Shown: one piece after another, positions 5,530-7,045 of the stretch
Layout: every line of letters begins with the position of its first letter
Numbering within the stretch: position 1 is the stretch's first letter
Source: Pyramidobacter sp.
GTDB taxonomy: Bacteria > Synergistota > Synergistia > Synergistales > Dethiosulfovibrionaceae
Length of the DNA: 7,045 nt
Direction of reading: 5' to 3'
Assembly: GCA_016286835.1 (NCBI GenBank)
Contig: JAEEUD010000098.1
Coordinates: forward strand, 1 to 7,045
The notes under the pieces: model-generated
What the model saw: the letters and a program-made list of their open reading frames with translations, nothing else
Databases searched by the model: none
Told to the model about the DNA's origin: nothing
Program-made: the position numbers and the translations under genes

Positions 5530-6264
5530 ATGACAAATCCGCTCAAGATCATCCTCAACGGCATCTTTAAGGAAAACCCGACGTTCGCGCTCGTGCTCGG
5601 CATGTGCCCGACGATCGCCGTCACCACCAGCGCCTCCAACGGCCTGATGATGGGTCTGGCGGCCGCGGCCGTGCTGATCGGCAGCAACGTCGCCATTTCG
5701 GCGCTGCGGCGCATCATCCCCGACGAGATCCGCATCCCGTCGTTCATCGTCGTCATCGCCGGCTTCGTCACCGTGCTCCAGCTCGTCATCGCGGCGTGGT
5801 TCCCCGCGCTCGACGCCCGGCTCGGCATCTTCATCCCGCTGATCGTCGTCAACTGCATCATCCTCGCGCGCGCGGAAGCCTACGCCTCCAAGAACGGCAT
5901 CCTCGCCTCCGCGGCCGACGGTCTCGGCATGGGGCTCGGCTTCACGCTCGCGCTGATCGTCATCGGCGGCGTGCGCGAGATCATCGGCTCGGGCACGTTC
6001 TTCGGCGTGGAGCTGTTCTTCGGCCTCTACGAGCCCGCCCTGCTGGCGATCCTCGCGCCCGGCGGCTTCATCACGCTCGGCATCCTCATGGGCGTGTTCC
6101 GCCAGTTCCAGCTGCGCAAGGAAGCGAAGACCGCTCCGGCAGCCGCCTGCGCCTACGACGGCTGGAAGGATCTCAGCGCCTGCGCAGGCTGCGCCATGGC
6201 CGCCGCCTGCCGCAAGGCCGAAAAGGCCGCGGCCGAAGCGAAAAAGGAGGGTGACGAACAATGA
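5530..6264 (+). CDS. rnfE: Rnf complex subunit E with cysteine-rich tail
   Basis: RnfE is a multi-helix membrane subunit that pairs with RnfA in inverted topology and shares an intramembrane Fe-S centre. C26 in LGMCPTIAVT and C109 in VVNCIILARAEAYASKN are the conserved cysteines for that centre. VIGGVREIIGSGTFFG (144-159) is also typical. The product is 244 residues, longer than the roughly 200-230 I expect. The extra part from about residue 198 is cytoplasmic-looking and holds four cysteines (C207, C218, C221, C227) in an alanine-rich context, followed by a charged K/E end. The gene starts 15 bases after rnfG with a purine-rich ribosome binding site, and its stop overlaps the rnfA start by 4 bases. 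Confidence 0.95.
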   Translation: MTNPLKIILNGIFKENPTFALVLGMCPTIAVTTSASNGLMMGLAAAAVLIGSNVAISALRRIIPDEIRIPSFIVVIAGFVTVLQLVIAAWFPALDARLGIFIPLIVVNCIILARAEAYASKNGILASAADGLGMGLGFTLALIVIGGVREIIGSGTFFGVELFFGLYEPALLAILAPGGFITLGILMGVFRQFQLRKEAKTAPAAACAYDGWKDLSACAGCAMAAACRKAEKAAAEAKKEGDEQ

Positions 6265-6839
6265 GACTGTTTGCCCTGCTCATCAGCTCCATCTTCGTCA
6301 ACAACATCGTCTTCATGCGCTTCCTCGGCTGCTGCCCGTTCCTCGGCGTCTCCTCGAAGGTCGAGACCGCCAAGGGCATGGGCCTGGCCGTCGTCTTCGT
6401 GATCACGATGTCGTCGGTGATGACCTGGCTGGCGTTTGAATGGCTGCTCGTGCCGCTGCACCTGGAATACCTCTACACGCTCGCGTTCATCCTCATCATC
6501 GCCGCGCTCGTGCAGTTCGTCGAGATCGTCATGAAGAAGATGATGCCCGCGCTGTACAAGTCGCTCGGCATCTTCCTGCCGCTCATCACGACCAACTGCG
6601 CCGTGCTCGGCGTGGCCGTCATCAACATGAACGAGCGCTACGACCTGCTCACCGCGGTCGTCAACGCCTTCGGCACCGCCGTCGGCTATCTGCTCGCCAT
6701 CGTGCTCATGGCCGGCATCCGCGAAAAGCTCGAGCTGTGCGACGACATGCCCCGCTGCCTGCGCGGCCTGCCCATCGCCCTCGTCACCGCCGGACTGATG
6801 TCCATCGCGTTCATGGGCTTCAGCGGCCTGATCAAGTAG
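6261..6839 (+). CDS. rnfA: Rnf complex subunit A (membrane Fe-S subunit)
   Basis: RnfA is a six-helix membrane protein and the partner of RnfE; together they hold the intramembrane Fe-S cluster that moves electrons across the membrane. The 192-residue product matches the family length closely. FLGCCPFLGVS (21-31), where C25 is the conserved ligand and C24 an adjacent extra cysteine, and TNCAVLGVAV (111-120) with C113 are diagnostic. The start overlaps the rnfE stop (ATGA) and is preceded by AAGGAGG, so coupling with rnfE is likely. Confidence 0.96.
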   Translation: MRLFALLISSIFVNNIVFMRFLGCCPFLGVSSKVETAKGMGLAVVFVITMSSVMTWLAFEWLLVPLHLEYLYTLAFILIIAALVQFVEIVMKKMMPALYKSLGIFLPLITTNCAVLGVAVINMNERYDLLTAVVNAFGTAVGYLLAIVLMAGIREKLELCDDMPRCLRGLPIALVTAGLMSIAFMGFSGLIK

Positions 6840-6852
6840 GGAGGCGAAAATC

Positions 6853-7045
6853 ATGATCGCCAGAATCATCTTCGCCACTCTCGTCATGGGCGGCCTCGGC
6901 GTCGTCTTCGGCTGTCTCCTCGCCTACGCCGCGGGGAAATTCGCGATCAAAGTCGATCCCCGCATCACCGCCATCCGTGCCGTTCTGCCCGGCGCCAACT
7001 GCGGCGGCTGCGGTTTCCCCGGCTGCGACGGCTATGCCGCCGCTT
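6853..7045 (+). CDS. rnfB: Rnf complex subunit B, N-terminal part, cut by window end
   Basis: RnfB is the membrane-anchored iron-sulfur subunit that accepts electrons from ferredoxin and is normally rich in 4Fe-4S clusters. Only the first 64 codons are visible. An N-terminal hydrophobic anchor (about residues 4-27) is followed by DPRITAIRAVLPGANCGGCG and the first cluster motif, with C50, C53 and C58; the fourth ligand and the ferredoxin domains lie past the edge. The ATG at 6853 is 13 bases after rnfA and has GGGAGG (6839-6844) as ribosome binding site. The position at the end of rnfCDGEAB agrees with the call. Confidence 0.94.
   Translation, partial: MIARIIFATLVMGGLGVVFGCLLAYAAGKFAIKVDPRITAIRAVLPGANCGGCGFPGCDGYAAA

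Noticed and set aside
4852..6261. A 469-codon minus-strand open frame opposite rnfG and rnfE
   Set aside because: Its composition (D, E, R, A, G repeats without hydrophobic core) is that of an antisense shadow; it spans two confirmed Rnf genes.

Overview
The window is GC-rich bacterial DNA. Its right two thirds (2641 to the right edge) is a six-gene operon in the order rnfC-rnfD-rnfG-rnfE-rnfA-rnfB, with rnfB cut by the window edge. The operon encodes the membrane Rnf complex, which couples electron transfer between reduced ferredoxin and NAD+ to Na+ or H+ movement across the membrane. This gene order is common in anaerobic fermenters (Clostridia, Thermotogae, Synergistota). Together with the high GC content, I lean towards a Synergistota-like anaerobe, but no rRNA or other lineage marker is present, so this is inference.

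The left third is accessory in character and reads on the minus strand. From right to left it holds: an intact gene for a secreted protein of about six ankyrin repeats (ank, 1569-2354); a small decayed paralogue with one repeat and two compensating frameshifts (1203-1469); a rho-independent terminator (1131-1169); a consensus-like sigma70 promoter (1034-1062); and the first 318 codons of a TrfA-type replication initiator (1-954) that runs off the left edge. I recognised the TrfA gene by translating the minus strand in the frame that stays open from 954 to 1. The decayed paralogue is bracketed by two inverted copies of a short tandem repeat (unit ACACRAAG).

The ank gene and the rnf operon diverge from a non-coding region of about 290 bp (2355-2640). 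It contains outward-facing extended -10 promoters, a small stem-loop, a TGTATACA palindrome, and a long nested hairpin in the rnfC leader just ahead of its ribosome binding site.

Within the Rnf operon the genes are tightly packed. C/D and E/A overlap by 4 bp (ATGA), D/G by 11 bp, and the G-E and A-B gaps are 15 and 13 bp, which suggests translational coupling. RnfC (NADH/FMN and two 4Fe-4S sites), RnfD and RnfG (covalent FMN), RnfA and RnfE (paired membrane proteins sharing an intramembrane Fe-S centre) and RnfB (Fe-S entry subunit) all keep their diagnostic residues. The main oddities are a cysteine-rich C-terminal tail on RnfE, the leader hairpin, and a plasmid-type replication initiator so close to a core energy operon. 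I found no clearly new biological system, but several details deserve checking.
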